Shown in pieces: positions 1-11,900 of a DNA stretch of 64,000 nt (positions within the stretch are counted from its first letter, which is position 1; each line of letters opens with the position of its first letter). Both the position numbers and the translations under genes were made by a program. The DNA lies in NCBI GenBank assembly GCA_002179805.1, contig NAVB01000003.1, positions 62,001 through 126,000 on the forward strand. The letters run 5' to 3'. The DNA comes from Acanthamoeba lenticulata. Taxonomy: Eukaryota > Discosea > Longamoebia > Acanthamoebidae. The notes under the pieces are model-generated. The model searched no databases. It saw nothing but the letters and a program-made list of their open reading frames with translations, and was not told where the DNA came from.

Positions 1-58
1 CCCCACATTCTTCCCCCTGGCCACACTCATGTGCTGACGCCATGGCGGCCTCGAGCAG

Positions 59-667
59 GTGTGGAACGTGAAGACCTACGAGTGCATCGCGACGCTCAAG
101 GGCCACACCCACTGGGTGCGCGGTCTCTGCGTCTCCAACGGGTTCCTCTACAGCGGCTGCCACGACCTCATCAAGGCGCGTCCTTTCAGCAGGAACCATT
201 CTTTTTATGAATTCTTAAAGAATATCATTTCAATAATTCCTGAATTTTATTTATAATTTCCGAATATTTTTGAAACATTAATGAAAAAAATCCAGGTGTG
301 GGACGTGAGCACGTTCAGGTGCATCAACAACCTGACGGGCCGGTACGGGAGCATCTACTCGATCGCGGTGGTGGGCCAGTCGCTGCTGGTGGGCATCTAC
401 GAGAACGCCATCATGGTGTTCGACCTGGTCAGCTTCGACAGTGTGGCCCTCGGGGCCGACATGGGCCCGGTCTACGCCGTGTGCATCCACGAGCGGCGCC
501 TCTTCACGGGCTCCTACAACACGCACATCAAGGTGTGGAATCTGGACACCTTCCGCTGCGTGCAGACCATCAAGTGCCACACGAGCAGCGTGGAGGCGCT
601 GGTGGTCACCAATGACGGCCTCTACAGCGCCTCTTCGGACAAGTCCATCAAGTTCTTCACCAGCTAG
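59..667 (+). CDS. WD40-repeat protein, C-terminal part (5' end outside window)
   Basis: This is the 3' end of a beta-propeller gene. Exon 59-175 follows an acceptor at 57-58, and exon 296-667 ends in TAG. The protein shows successive WD40 blades with VWNVKTYEC, GHTHWVRGL, VWDVSTFRC, VWNLDTFRC and a final GLYSASSDKSIKFF blade. The short blade-closing phrases resemble TRAF7-type and myosin-heavy-chain-kinase-type propellers, but the upstream catalytic or RING part is not visible, so the family cannot be fixed. The intron between the two exons begins with GC rather than GT (AAG then GCGCGT), since only that cut joins LIK to VWDV in frame. It is AT-rich, about 120 nt long. The likely role is a protein-protein interaction platform; the partner is unknown. 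Confidence 0.85.
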
Positions 668-842
668 CCACAGCTGCTTCTTGGTGTTGTAAATATTTTG
701 TTTATTTTATTTGTGTATTTCATCCTGATTTCTTTTCTTAGCGAAGAAAAGCTGCTGAAAAAGACAAGGCGCACAAGACGTGGCGTGACTTCTAATCGCA
801 CATCAAATTGGAAGCGCGCTTCATCAACACAAACAAAACACG

Positions 843-2214
843 ATGCAGGATCCCTTCTATGTTGTAAAAGAGTACGTTTCTCGTCGTTGTCATGGGCCGT
901 GACCGGATGATCACCACCCCCACAATTTTAGATAACTGCAATTATATCTCTTTGTTTTCACACACAAGCAAGTGGGTGCTTCGCCTTCACGACCTTTTTA
1001 ATGCGTAATTATGCACTTTATTTATTGTATCTATTTATTCTCGCTGCAGGGAGGTGGTGCAGAGCGTTAATGGGGCGCGCACGCTCTACGGGCGATGGCA
1101 AGAGCTCCTCAACACGACCAACACGGCCGAGGACGAGGAGTTCAAGTGGACTACCCACGAGCTCAAGCGCGTCCTCAAGAGCATCGAATGGGACCTGGTT
1201 GACCTCGATGAGACCATCAATATCCTTTTCTCCCTTCTCCTCCTCTCCTCGCCTTCTTTCAACGACACGACACGCGCGGGTTGCGTGTGCGGTGTGTGCC
1301 CTTAACTCGTGGGCACGTATCGTGGAGGGCAACCGGGCCAAGTTCCGGATGAACGAGGACGAGGTGGCCGAGCGACGCCGATTCGTGACCGACACACGCG
1401 CGGCCGTCGCGCAGATGAAGCAAGAGATCGATAACCCGGCCACCCGCGCCAAGGTCGAGCGCGACCAGCGCGCCGTACGGCGATCCCTTCACCCGCGCGC
1501 GCAAAACGCACACACGGGACTCTTGGGGGCATGGCTGGATGACACGCGCGCGTGTGACCCGAGGACAGGCGTTGATCCCATCATCAACGACGATGGGCGT
1601 GCCGCGAACGTCGCGGGAGAAGCTCGAGGCGGCCATCCGAGACGACAACGATGCCTTCATTCAGGCCCAAGTCGACCGCCACAGTGTACGGCCTTGACCT
1701 CTTCTTCTTCTTCTTCTTCTTGTTCTTGCGGCTGACGACGGATGGGGTGGTGGTTGTGGGAATGCAGGAGATGCGCCGGGAGGAGGACGAGCATCTGGAC
1801 CACCTGGAGCGGGGTCTGGGCAAGCTGAGCGAGATGTCTCTCACGATCCATGAGGAGCTCGAGGACCAGGACGAGTACGTGCTGATTTCACGTGCCTGCA
1901 CAAGCCGGACGACTGGTGATGATGATGTTGACCATATGGTGGTGGTTTGGTGGACAGGTTGCTGGACAAATTCCACAACGAGGTAGCCTCTACGTCCAAC
2001 AGGGTAACGGCTGGAATCAAGAAGATCAGTGAACTCATCGACCGCTCCAGCAGTACTGCTTCTCCCCTCTGTTTGCTGTATTTGAGCTTGGGATTTACTG
2101 AACTGGTTGCTTGTTTGTCTCTTGTTCCCTCTTGCAGCACGAACGTCGTGGCTGATCATAATGGGCCTTGTCGGGGTCATCCTCTTCCTTCTCTTTGTAG
2201 TCTTTTTCCTGTGA
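843..2214 (+). CDS. STX6: Syntaxin-6-type Qc-SNARE
   Basis: A tail-anchored SNARE expected on TGN/endosomal membranes. The N-terminus MQDPFYVVKEEVVQ and the stretch DLDETIS-IVEGN match the three-helix Habc domain of syntaxin 6. A Qc-SNARE helix follows around 1767-2051 with the central-layer glutamine in EELEDQDE. A last exon (2138-2214) encodes a single hydrophobic segment beginning TSWLIIMGLVG and running to the stop, a C-terminal anchor. Exons: 843-871, 1050-1219, 1317 to about 1473, about 1583-1683, about 1767-1876, about 1956-2051, 2138-2214; the middle edges are approximate. The second intron (1220-1316) is an AT-AC intron, listed separately. The ATG at 843 is chosen because MQDPFYVVK aligns with the start of animal syntaxin 6. 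Confidence 0.88.
1220..1316 (+). other. U12-type AT-AC intron in the syntaxin-6 gene
   Basis: The intron starts ATATCCTTTT, the consensus 5' splice site of AT-AC minor-spliceosome introns, and ends AC. A branch-site match CCCTTAAC lies at 1299-1306, with the presumed branch A at 1305, 11 nt before the 3' end. No GT donor fits here. Splicing ...ATC A to GT ATC GTG restores DLDETIS-IVEGN, the conserved syntaxin-6 phrase, with S encoded across the junction. Confidence 0.9.
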
Positions 2215-2780
2215 TGCAACATCATTTTTGTTTTCAGACCAGACCGACTCGTTTGCTCTTGCGACGGAAACTTGTTGTTGTTGCACACAATATCTCCATG
2301 AGCTGCCAAGAGTGGTGAGGCAACACGATGTGGAAGCCCCAATTTGGCTTACAAGCCAGGCCACGCCATAGAACTTCTCTTTCGAGGCCCGCCTGGTGGC
2401 GTCTAGTCTTCGACAGCGGCAATCACAGGGCCCTGTTTGGCGCAGCTCGGTAGAACAATTCAAAGTTGTCTGGATCACGGACTGCGTTTGGAAACAGCGG
2501 CGACACAAGATGGAAAGGGGCCCTCGATAAGCACAAAAATGAATGGCTCGCGTCGGCGTTGAAGAGGAATTTCCGGCACGCCGGGAACCATGTCCGCAGT
2601 TTGCCGCAGTCGCAGAGGCCATTGGATTCACCGCGCCAGGTGCGAAAGAAGGAAGAAGAAGAACGAAGGCTGGCCCGCGCGACCTGGTGGAAGACGCACT
2701 TTCTGCCCCGCAGCCGGTTGCAAGAAGAATATAGACGTAATAGGCCAAACTTTACGTCAGGAGGACCTCCCCCTCTCAAG
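2215..2780. other. Intergenic region upstream of the MYRF-like gene
   Basis: 566 nt between the SNARE stop codon and the first supported ATG of the next gene. It is open in several frames because of composition, but I see no conserved protein in any of them and no RNA gene. It probably holds the SNARE terminator and the MYRF-like promoter. Confidence 0.5.
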
Positions 2781-5750
2781 ATGCAACACTCTGCAAATCT
2801 TCAAGGGGTTGGTAACCTCGCGATGGATGAAGACATATATTTTAACCACGATTATTTTGACTCTGGCCAAAATCCTCAATCTGGTACGAGAGACCCCCGC
2901 TTCCCCTCACCCTCCTCCCGTTTTTCTGCTCCTCGGGAATCAACGAGCAAGAAAAAGAACGAAAGCGAAAAAAAGCGGCGACTTGTGTATCGTCTTTGGC
3001 GGGAAAAGATGGGCAAGAGAGATGTGACGTTTCGGAACTCTCCTGCTGACCAGGTTTCTTGGCCTCTTTCTTTCTTTGCGAACAATAGATTCATATGGCC
3101 AGATGATGGATTTGCCTTCGTTCGCCTACAACGGGGGAAACGGTGCCAAGTTCGACCTGTCGCCTCGTGGCCTGGCCCGGCTTTCTGGTGGAAGCAGCGG
3201 CTTCTTGGGCTCAGGCGGCAGCGGCAGCGATATCTGGTCCCTCGCCGGTGCTGGCTCGGGCACCCAACAGCCGCAGCACTTCAGCGGCTCGGGCATCAGC
3301 GGCATCAGCCCGATCGGGTCCTACGTGTCGCAACCGGCCATGGCCGCCCACGGCACCAACGGCGTCCCGGCGTTGGGCGACCATCCGATCCACTCCACGC
3401 CCTCGCCCGGCACTGACGGCGAGCACCGAGACAGGTGCCTTGGCCTTTCTCTCCTCGTGTGTTTCGTGCGTGTGGTGTTGATAGGTTACGGGCTCACCAA
3501 AACTATGGCGTTGCACGGCAACAGCGACCCGGGTCCGGCCTGCAGCGGGCCGGTGATGGTGACGCTCTACCACCGCACGCGCACGACCAAGGGCTGGTCG
3601 TGCATCAACGCCAACGACGAAGTGCGCGTGACCAAGGACCGCGGCAAGGTGCGCGTCTGCGCTTTTTTCGCGACCGGCGCGCCCATTTTTTCATTCGGCG
3701 AGCGCTCACCTTGGTGATGTTAACACGCCTCTTTATCACATATGTGACCGGTACAAATAAACAGGTGGTGAAACTGCGGGTCGAGTGCAAGTGCGCCTTC
3801 GCCAAGGAGGACATCGACGTGGAGCTGCTCGACCTGAAGGCCGTGCGGCAGGAGAACACCAAGGACGGAATCCAGATCGTCTCCATCTCCATGCCGCAGC
3901 GCGTGGCCTTGGGCAACGGCGAGTCGGCCACGGGGGTCGACTTGGAGGTCAAGCTGGCCAAGATCTGCAAGCTCCTCCAGTTCCGGGTCAGCATCAACAG
4001 CGGCTACTGCGCGTGCGTGGGTACCTCGGTCGAGTTCACGACCCACAACAGCGGCGCCAAGCCGCCGACGGCCTCCAAGTCCTCCCCCAACTCGTCTTCC
4101 CAGCGCGTGCAGACCTCGGCGGCCACCAGCCCCGTTGGCGGGGCCGCAGCCAGCTCGCCGCCCCCGCGGCCGCAGTTCGTTCCGGGCGTCCGGGCCTTCC
4201 CCGCCACGCCCCCGCCGCCGCCTCCCGCCATCAAGCCCCAGCAGCAGGCCGCGCCCGTGTTGGCGCACCAGCAGTTCCAGCAGCACCATCAGCAGCAACC
4301 GCTGCCGCAACAACTGCAGCAGCATCACACGCCGCAGCACGCGGCACTTCACCACTCCCAGTCGGGCTTCATGTCCGATTCGCGGCCGTTTCCGCAAGGG
4401 CCGTCGTCGCAACAGCACCATCAGCAACACCAGCAGCAGCAGCATCCCCATCACGCCCAGCATCATCACCATGTGCAGCAGCCACAGCAGTACGCCTACC
4501 CCCAACAACAGCAGCAGCACCAGCAGCCGCAAGCCCTTCGCTCCTCGCTCGGCGGGGCGGCGCTGGCGCACTCGTCGTCGTCGTTGTCGTCGTCGCCGCA
4601 AAGCGGCATACCGATGATGATGATGTCGGACGTGGCCAAGAAGCGCAAGATCGAGGAGACCCATCATCATCATGGGCCGGGGGTGGCCGGGTCGTCGGGG
4701 CTGGCGGGCGCGATGGGCCCAGCGAGCCGGCAGCGCGGGGAGACCCTCGTGGTCAACGGCGGGCTCGACGTCGAGGGCATCGTGCGGGCCGACGCCTTCC
4801 TGCAGTACTCGGACATGCGGCTCAAGACCGAGATCGAGGACATTGTCGACGCGCTGAGCATCATCTCCGAGATCGACGGCCACCGCTATCGCTGGAAGGC
4901 CGACAACCCCAAGTTCCCCGAGCGCGGCGGAGAGCGGGCCATCGGCCTCATCGCGCAGGAGGTCCAGCGGGTGCTGCCCGAGGCCGTGGTCGAGGACGAG
5001 GAGGGCTACCTCTCCGTGGCCTACGCCGAGCTGATCCCGGTGCTCATCGCCGCCTTCAAGCAGCACCTCGACAACTACCAGAACGACAAGGAGGAGTTCA
5101 AGAAGGAGTTTGAGGTTCTCCGCGGTGAGATCAAGACCAAGAGCAACCGCCTCAGCACCAAGGCCGAGCTCGGCGTCCTCACCCGCCAGATGAGTGCGCT
5201 GCTCGCCACTGTAAATAACCACAAGGTTCACCCTCCCCCCCCCCCACAAAGGCCCTTCAGCGCGCGATCGTGACACTCATCGTCGTCATCAATACATCGG
5301 TTGTGTTGCGCTGCTCGATCACAGAGCATGCAGGACATCGAGAAGGGCGAACCTCTCAGGGAAGAGCAGGAGAAGAGAAAGCGACGGAGGAGGCTCCTCA
5401 TCGGCGGCGCGATCTTGCTGGGTCTGCTTCTGCTGGCGGTATTGATCATTGCGATCGTCGTGCCGGTAGCGGTCGTCGCTGGCGGTTCGTCGTCCTCATC
5501 ATCTACCACCAGCACCGCGACCACCGGCACTGCCAACGGCAACGCAAACGGCAACGCAAGTGGCAACGGCAAAGGAAGGGCGGCGGTCCTAGCAGCCAGA
5601 TTCCTGGACGAGGGCGGAACAGGTTGGTCGAGTTCTTTGCCATCTGATAAGCGAGGCGGCCCATTGAACTTTGAGGCCCGTTCGTCTTCCATGATCGAGC
5701 TACGGGAAAAAGGTGGCGGTGTGGCGCTGCCGCGCTACGACGAACGATGA
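2781..5750 (+). CDS. MYRF-like membrane-bound, self-cleaving transcription factor
   Basis: Five exons: 2781-2883, 3089-3434, 3525-3648, 3765-5225 and 5325-5750, giving 819 codons, with all junctions in frame. Order: a short acidic N-terminus (MDEDIYF, HDYFDSG), a Gly/Ser-rich stretch, a beta-rich region about 3525-4060 resembling the NDT80/PhoG-type DNA-binding fold (KGWSCINANDEVRV; match only moderate), a long Gln/His/Pro-rich linker, then a peptidase S74/intramolecular-chaperone domain about 4741-5100. That domain carries YSDMRLK with Ser (4809-4811) and Lys (4824-4826), the MYRF autoprocessing pair, plus GLIAQEVQRVLPEAV. Basic residues RKRRRR precede one membrane helix (about 5395-5475) and a Ser/Thr/Gly/Asn-rich lumenal tail. 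Known family behaviour: trimerisation in the ER membrane and self-cleavage release the DNA-binding half to the nucleus. Dictyostelium MrfA is a related amoebozoan factor. Confidence 0.82.
4230..4560 (+). repeat. Gln/His-rich low-complexity coding tract in the MYRF-like gene
   Basis: CAG/CAA/CAC/CAT-rich coding sequence giving runs of glutamine and histidine between the DNA-binding region and the S74 domain. It is imperfect and mixes synonymous codons, so it looks selected as protein rather than a recent triplet expansion. Confidence 0.7.
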
Positions 5751-5969
5751 GACCGCGCCTGCCCACGTAACCCCGCCCATATTGTATTCTTCTCGTCTGC
5801 AACATTTTCGTTTTCCACCACAAAGGCCCCCTCCTTTGGACGTAGTTCGCCCAAAGCAGTGTATTGGAAATTCCAAATTCTTCTCCGAAATCGCCACAAA
5901 TGTGCTGACAGAAAAAGGCGCGAAAGGCGGCACACAGCTTTGGGAAGCATCTTGTGTACACGGCCAGGT

Positions 5970-8900
5970 ATGGGTTCGCGAGGTGAGGAGATCTTAGCTC
6001 GCGTACAACAGCGCATCTCCGCGCTCGAGGATGAGTTGCAAAACGAACTGGAGAAGCACAATCGAGCTGCTGCAACGCGCATCCAGCAACTAATACAGGA
6101 TTTGCAGGGCAAGTATAGTGGTACTGCCAGCTACCCGTGCCCTTCTCGTACGATTCTTTTTAAAAAAGCTTACTGTTACGTGGGTCTGTCTGCGACCAGA
6201 TTACGTCGTCAAAATTCACATACTTAATCAGATTCCTGACGATTATAGAGATGAAGACTACATGCTGCACGTGCCTTCAGCGCAAGTGACAAGCGCAGAC
6301 GCCCCGACTGAACCAAAACAGTCTGAACCTCAGGAGTCAGCAGTTGTTCCGCACGAGCCGGACGCCAGCGCTGCTCCTTCGGTGATCCACAAGAATACGT
6401 CTGCGCCAAACACACCCGCCCTCAAGTCAAGTGGCAGGCGCCTTGCGCGCCGAACGAGACGCACCAACAGCAGTTCGCTCATTGCTGCCGCGAAAAGGTT
6501 TGGGCTTGACGGTATCGACCATGCGTCATCGCAGGACGGTGATGCCTCCCACAACAACTACGACGACGAGCTCGGGTCACTTTCCCAGCCCCTCCCACAA
6601 ACTACCGCCATCGAGCAGGACGAGTGTCGCGAAGCCAGCCTGCAGCAGGAAGACGTAAAAGCCGCTGAAGAGGAGGTGCAGAGGGCCGAAGAGCAAAGGC
6701 AATTCCAAGCAAAAGAAGAGGCCGCACGAGCGGCTGCGGCTGCTGCTGAGATTGAAGCGCAGCAGGCTGCTGAAGAAGAGGCTGCCCGTATTGCTGCAGC
6801 TGAGGAAGAGGCGCGGAAGCGCCAAGAAGAAGAGGACGAGGCGCGGCGGGCTGCCGAAGAAGAGGCCGCACGAGTCGCTGCGGCTGCTGAGGAAGAGGCG
6901 CGGAGGCGCCAAGAAGAAGAAGAGGACGAGGCGCGGCGGGCTGCCGAAGAAGAGGCTGCCCGTATCGCAGCTGAGGAAGAACAAAGGCGAAGGAAGGAAG
7001 AAGAAGAGAAGGAAGAGGAACGTAGGAGAGCTCAAGAAGAAGCCACGCGGTTGGAGCTCGAGGAGCGAGAGGCAACTAGACGAGCTGCAGAAGAGGCGGA
7101 GCGCGAGGCCACACGAGTAGCCGCAGAAGAGGCGGAGCAGCGGAGACGCGAGGCGGAAGAGGAAGAGCAAAGGCAGAGGCAAGAGGAGGAAGCGAAAAAA
7201 GAGGAGGAGGAACGCCGAAGAGCTCAAGAGGCCGCGGCTGCTGCAGCCGAAGAGGCCCGGCGCCAGCGGGAGGAGCGGGCAGAGCTCGAACAGCAGCGTC
7301 AGAGGGAGCTGCACGCGGAGCAACTGCGTCGAGAGAGGGAAGCCGAGGAAGAGCGACATCGCGAAGCGGAGCAACAAGAACGCGAGCGTGCGGCGGCCGC
7401 TGCTGCTGCCGCTGCGGCTGCTGCAGAGGAAGAGGCCCGACGCCAAGCTGCCGCTGCTGAGGAGGAAGAGCAGCGCTTGCGGAGAAAGCGGGCCGAGCAA
7501 GAGGAAGAGGAACAGTCGACTCCTCAGGAACGTGTCCACGAGTCGAGCGAACGGCGCGCTGCCAAGAAGCGCAAGCAAACCACCACCGACCAGTCAACTT
7601 CCGCCGCCACCGCCGAGGACATGGAAGTCGAGCCCGCCTCGACGGAGCAACAAACTCTCAGCGTCACTAACATCAACGAGCGCAGCCCGGAAGAAGCGCG
7701 GGCCGAGGTCTACGCTGCGGCCGCTGCCGCGACTCCGGTCGTGGTGGCCGCCCAGCCAGACGAGCACGTGTTTGGAGAACTGCTGCGCAAGACCGAGGCC
7801 AAGATGGAAGCCATCCTGAAGGAAAAGGACAACCTGTGCCGCGGCCTCGAGGAAACACGCGAGAAGGAGCGCAACGTGACGCAGATGCTGCAGGACCTGG
7901 TTGCCAGCCTCGCTACCCGCGAGTACGAGGTGCAGCAATGGCAAGCGCAGGTGGAGGGCCTCAAGGCCGAGATCAAGCGCGCAGACGAACAGTACCGCCA
8001 GCTCCTCGCTGACGAGAAGCGCAAGCTCCAGCAGCACTATAGCGCTCAGCAAGCGGGCCCTACCGAAGAGCCGACCACCACCGCCTCTGCGGAGGTGCGG
8101 CGGGAGGCCGATGAGGCGCTTGTTGCGCTGCGCGGGCAGATCGAGCGCATCGAAAGCGAGAAGCGGAGCTACGAGGCCGAGTGCCGCCGATTGCGCGATG
8201 AGCTGGGCGAGTGGCAGGCCAAGAACGAAGAGCAGGTGGCTCTGGTGGCCCGGCTCCAGACCGAGCTCGCACAAGAGAAGGAGGCGCTGCGCGTCAGCCA
8301 GGAGCGGACGAACGAGGAGCTCGAGGCCTTGCAGGGCCAGTTTGAGGAGATCCTCCAGGCCGGCGAGAACAGGCTCAAGGGCCTCGAGGAGGAGCGCGAC
8401 GAGTTGCTCCGCAAGCTCAGTGGTGTCGAGGAGGAGCTCAGCAGGCTTAAGCAGCGCATGGCGCACGAGGGCACCGCGCGCGACCAGGCGCGCGAGAACC
8501 AGATCACGGTTCTCCAGGCTGAGGTCGAGTCGCTGCGCCAGCAGAACGCGCAGTTGTGCCGCGATATCGAGCGCCTCCAGGCTGACGGCGAGGCCTGGCG
8601 CCTCAAGGCCGACGAGGAGAAGCGGGCCAAGGAGAAGGAGTGGGAGGAGTTCATCCAGCAGATGGAGCGCGCCGTGCAGGAGCGCGATGCCCTCGACAAG
8701 GAGCTTGGCACCGCCAAGGACGAGGCCACTCGTGCCCGCGCCGCCCTTGACGAGGCCCACAGCGTCCAGGTAACCCTCCGCAAGGAGCTCGAGCAGCGGG
8801 AGGAGACTGCGGCTGCGGCTGTCGCCAAGTTCGAGGCCCAGCAGCAGAACGTCGAGCGATGGAAGGCCGAGCACGAGCACTTGGAGCGCAAGGCCGAGAG

Positions 8901-11900
8901 CCGGCACGCTGAGGTCGTCGAGCTCCGCGCCCAGTTGGCCGCGCAGGAGGAGCATCTCACCACGCTCAAGAGCCAGCTGCCCGCCGTCGAGGCCGAGCTC
9001 ATGCGTGTTATCGCCGAGAAGAAAGAGGCCGATGCGCGCGCCGAGACCATTGAGCGCGACCTCACCCAGCAGCAGACCGACGCCGAAGCCCTCGCCGTCG
9101 AGCACTCGAGCCTACGCCAGGAGAACGGTGCCCTGCAGCTTCAGGTCGACGAGCTCCGCCGCACCGTAGCCTTTCTCAAGCAAAAGGAGGAGCAGGAGGT
9201 CACCGACGACAAAGCGCCGGCCGCCGCCACACAGGAGGAGCTCGGTGGCCTGCGCCGTCTGATCGAGGAGAAGGAGCAGGACCTGGCCGATCGGCAGCTG
9301 AGCCTCGATTCGCTTCAGAGCCGATGTGAAGGTCTTCAGCATAAGCTCGATGCTCAGACAGAGAAGGCGGCTCAGCTCGACGAGGCCCTCAAGGCCGCCA
9401 CCGCCAAGTCAACGCAGCTGGAGACCGCCGCCGACGAGAAGGAGCGCGAGCTCGCCCAGCTGCGCGCCGATGTAAAGCGTCTGCAGGAGGTCGAGGCTGC
9501 GCAGATTGCTGACCTGCAGGCCGCTCAGGCCGCCCAGGCTGCCTTGGAGCGCGAGAAGAGCCAACTGACCGCGCAGGCTGAGGAGGCTCGCAACGAGGCC
9601 GCCCAAAGCGCTGAAGCGGCCGACGAGGCTCGGGAGGCGCTCAAGGAGCACAAGGCCAAGGCCAAGGCGGCCCTCACTGAGGCCCGAGAGGCGCATGAGG
9701 CTGAGCTCGCCGAGCGCGACGAGCGTCTGCGCCAAGCCGAGGAAGCCTCGGCCGAGCAGGAACGACGGGCAGAGCGCCTAACGGCCGAATTCGAAGCGGC
9801 CAAGGCGCAGCTCGACGAGCGCTCGGCCGAGGTGGAACGCCTAACGGACGCAAACGCGAGCCTCGAGCAGCAGTTAGCCGCTCTGACGAAGGAGCTCAAG
9901 CACGAACAGCAGCTGCGCGCTCAGCTCGAGAAGGCTGCCAAGACGGCAGTTCACGTGAAAATGAAAGAAAATGATGAAGAAGAGAAAGTAGAGGACGAGA
10001 AGAGGAAGAAGAAGAAGGATGAGGAGATCGTGGAGGAAGAAGAAACGCCGTCGCAGAAGAAGGCCCGAACCGCGAAGAAGAGCAAGAAGGCTTCCGGTAA
10101 GCTTGAGGCCCAGCAGGAAGAGCAGCAGCAGGACGAGGAGGGCGAGCGCGAGGCCCAACCGGAGACCAAGGCACGTGCGCCACACGACCTAATCGGCCGC
10201 TCCCCATCCACTGCTTCAAAAAGCTAATACTCTGCCGCTCCCTTTTTCTTTCCTTCCTTCCCCGAACCAGAGGACGGTCAAGAAGCGGAAGAAGGAGGAA
10301 GAGCAGCAACACCAACAGGAAGAGGACGACAACGAGGAGAAGCTGAGTGGTCAGAAGAAAAAGAAGAAGCAAGACAAGGAGGACAGCGGCGCCGCCAAGC
10401 GAGCTCCTCCGCAACCTTCGCCGGAAGAGGCGGGCGCCCGCCAGACGCCCGCGTCACCCGCGCGCACGGCCAAGCAGCCGTCCAAGCTCAGCTTGCGGGG
10501 CGCCAAGGCCAGCCGCGCCAAAGGTCCCTCTTCTTCCCCATCCACTCCCTCCCCATCACTAATGAAGCCACGACTGCTCTGGTGGTGGTGATGCTATTAT
10601 TTGGGGCTGACGACCAATAACGTAATAACGACGACGACGACGACGACAGTGATCTACTTCAGCGGCTTCAGCGACGCGAACGTGCCCTACACGATGGACT
10701 TTAAGAACCAGTTGGCCAAGATGGTGGCCGCCCTCGGTGCTGAAGTTCGCTTCGACAACGAATTCAACGAACACATCACCCACGTCGTACGCTTCCTCTT
10801 CGTCCCACCCCAAACTTCCATCAACATGCCACACAGCACCCCATGATGAGCTGTTCTCTCGGCTGCATAAGGCCCTGTCGCTCCTCTTTTTCTTTTTATA
10901 ATTTTATTATTAATTTATTATTTTATCTTTATTATTTTATCTTTATCTCCTCTTCCCCTCGTGGGGGGTGCAAGGGCCCATGTTGAGACCGTGCATAGTC
11001 TGCATTCTGATTCACACATGCACCATCCATTCTTATCAACCGTGGTCATTTATCGTCGTCATCATCGAGCACTCACGCGTTCGCGTCTGGTTTGGTCGGG
11101 GGCGGGGGATTGGGCAGGTACGGCCTGTTGGCTCGAGGACGATGAAGACGCTGGCGGGCGCGCTGACGCACCGGTGGCTGGTCTCTCCCGAGTGGATCAC
11201 TGAGTCGGCCAAGCAGAACAAGTTCCTCCCCGAGGACGAGTACTCGATCCCAACTTGCAGCCCCCATTTTACTGCGGACCACATCATTAGAGAACGTCCC
11301 TCCCTGACCCGACCTTCTTCTTGTTCCAACAGGTTCGGTATGCGGGCGGAGGAGCGGCCCTACCACGGCAAGCGCTTCTGCTTTGACTCGAGCTTCTCGG
11401 CAGAGAACCAGGCCAAGCGCCACAAACTCGCCAACGCCAGGACCCTCATTCATGTGCGCCTCTTCTTCATCCCGAGGACAACCGGTCGTTGCCGCGCCAT
11501 CTAACAGGATTGCTGACCGCGGGCTGGTGCGACATGCCTGCAGCTGGGCCAGGGCGTGGTATTGGACGAGTCGGACGAGTCGGTCGACTTCACGTTCGTG
11601 GGTCCCAAGTACGACCCGAGCCAGATCAACGGCCAGCCGCTGACGTGGCCGCAGTTCATCGGGATGATCCCGGGCGCCAAGGACACCGACGACAGCCAGT
11701 CGGCCGACGCCACCATCAACGCCTCGGTCATGCCCTCGCCCAAGAAGGCCCCTGGCGGGGCTACCCGCGCCAAGCGCAAGCGTGCCGCTCCCGCCGCTCC
11801 AGCGGCCCCCACCACGGCTGCGGCCGAGGCGGAGCAGGAGGAGCCCGCCGCGGAAGAGGAGCAAAGCAGCAGCGGCAAGACCAAGCGGACGCGACGAGCG

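Noticed and set aside
2466..3416. A 316-codon plus-strand frame overlapping the MYRF-like first exons
   Set aside because: The spliced model 2781-2883 to 3089-3434 joins QNPQS-DSYGQ with clean splice sites, whereas this frame is basic low-complexity sequence crossing the intron.
3720..5276. A 518-codon open frame antisense to the MYRF-like gene
   Set aside because: Leu/Arg/Gly low complexity with no conserved motif; it mirrors GC-rich codon use of the sense exon.
7594..9105. A long Leu-rich open frame antisense to the coiled coil
   Set aside because: It is the mirror image of the Glu/Ala/Lys coiled-coil codons and has no independent signature.
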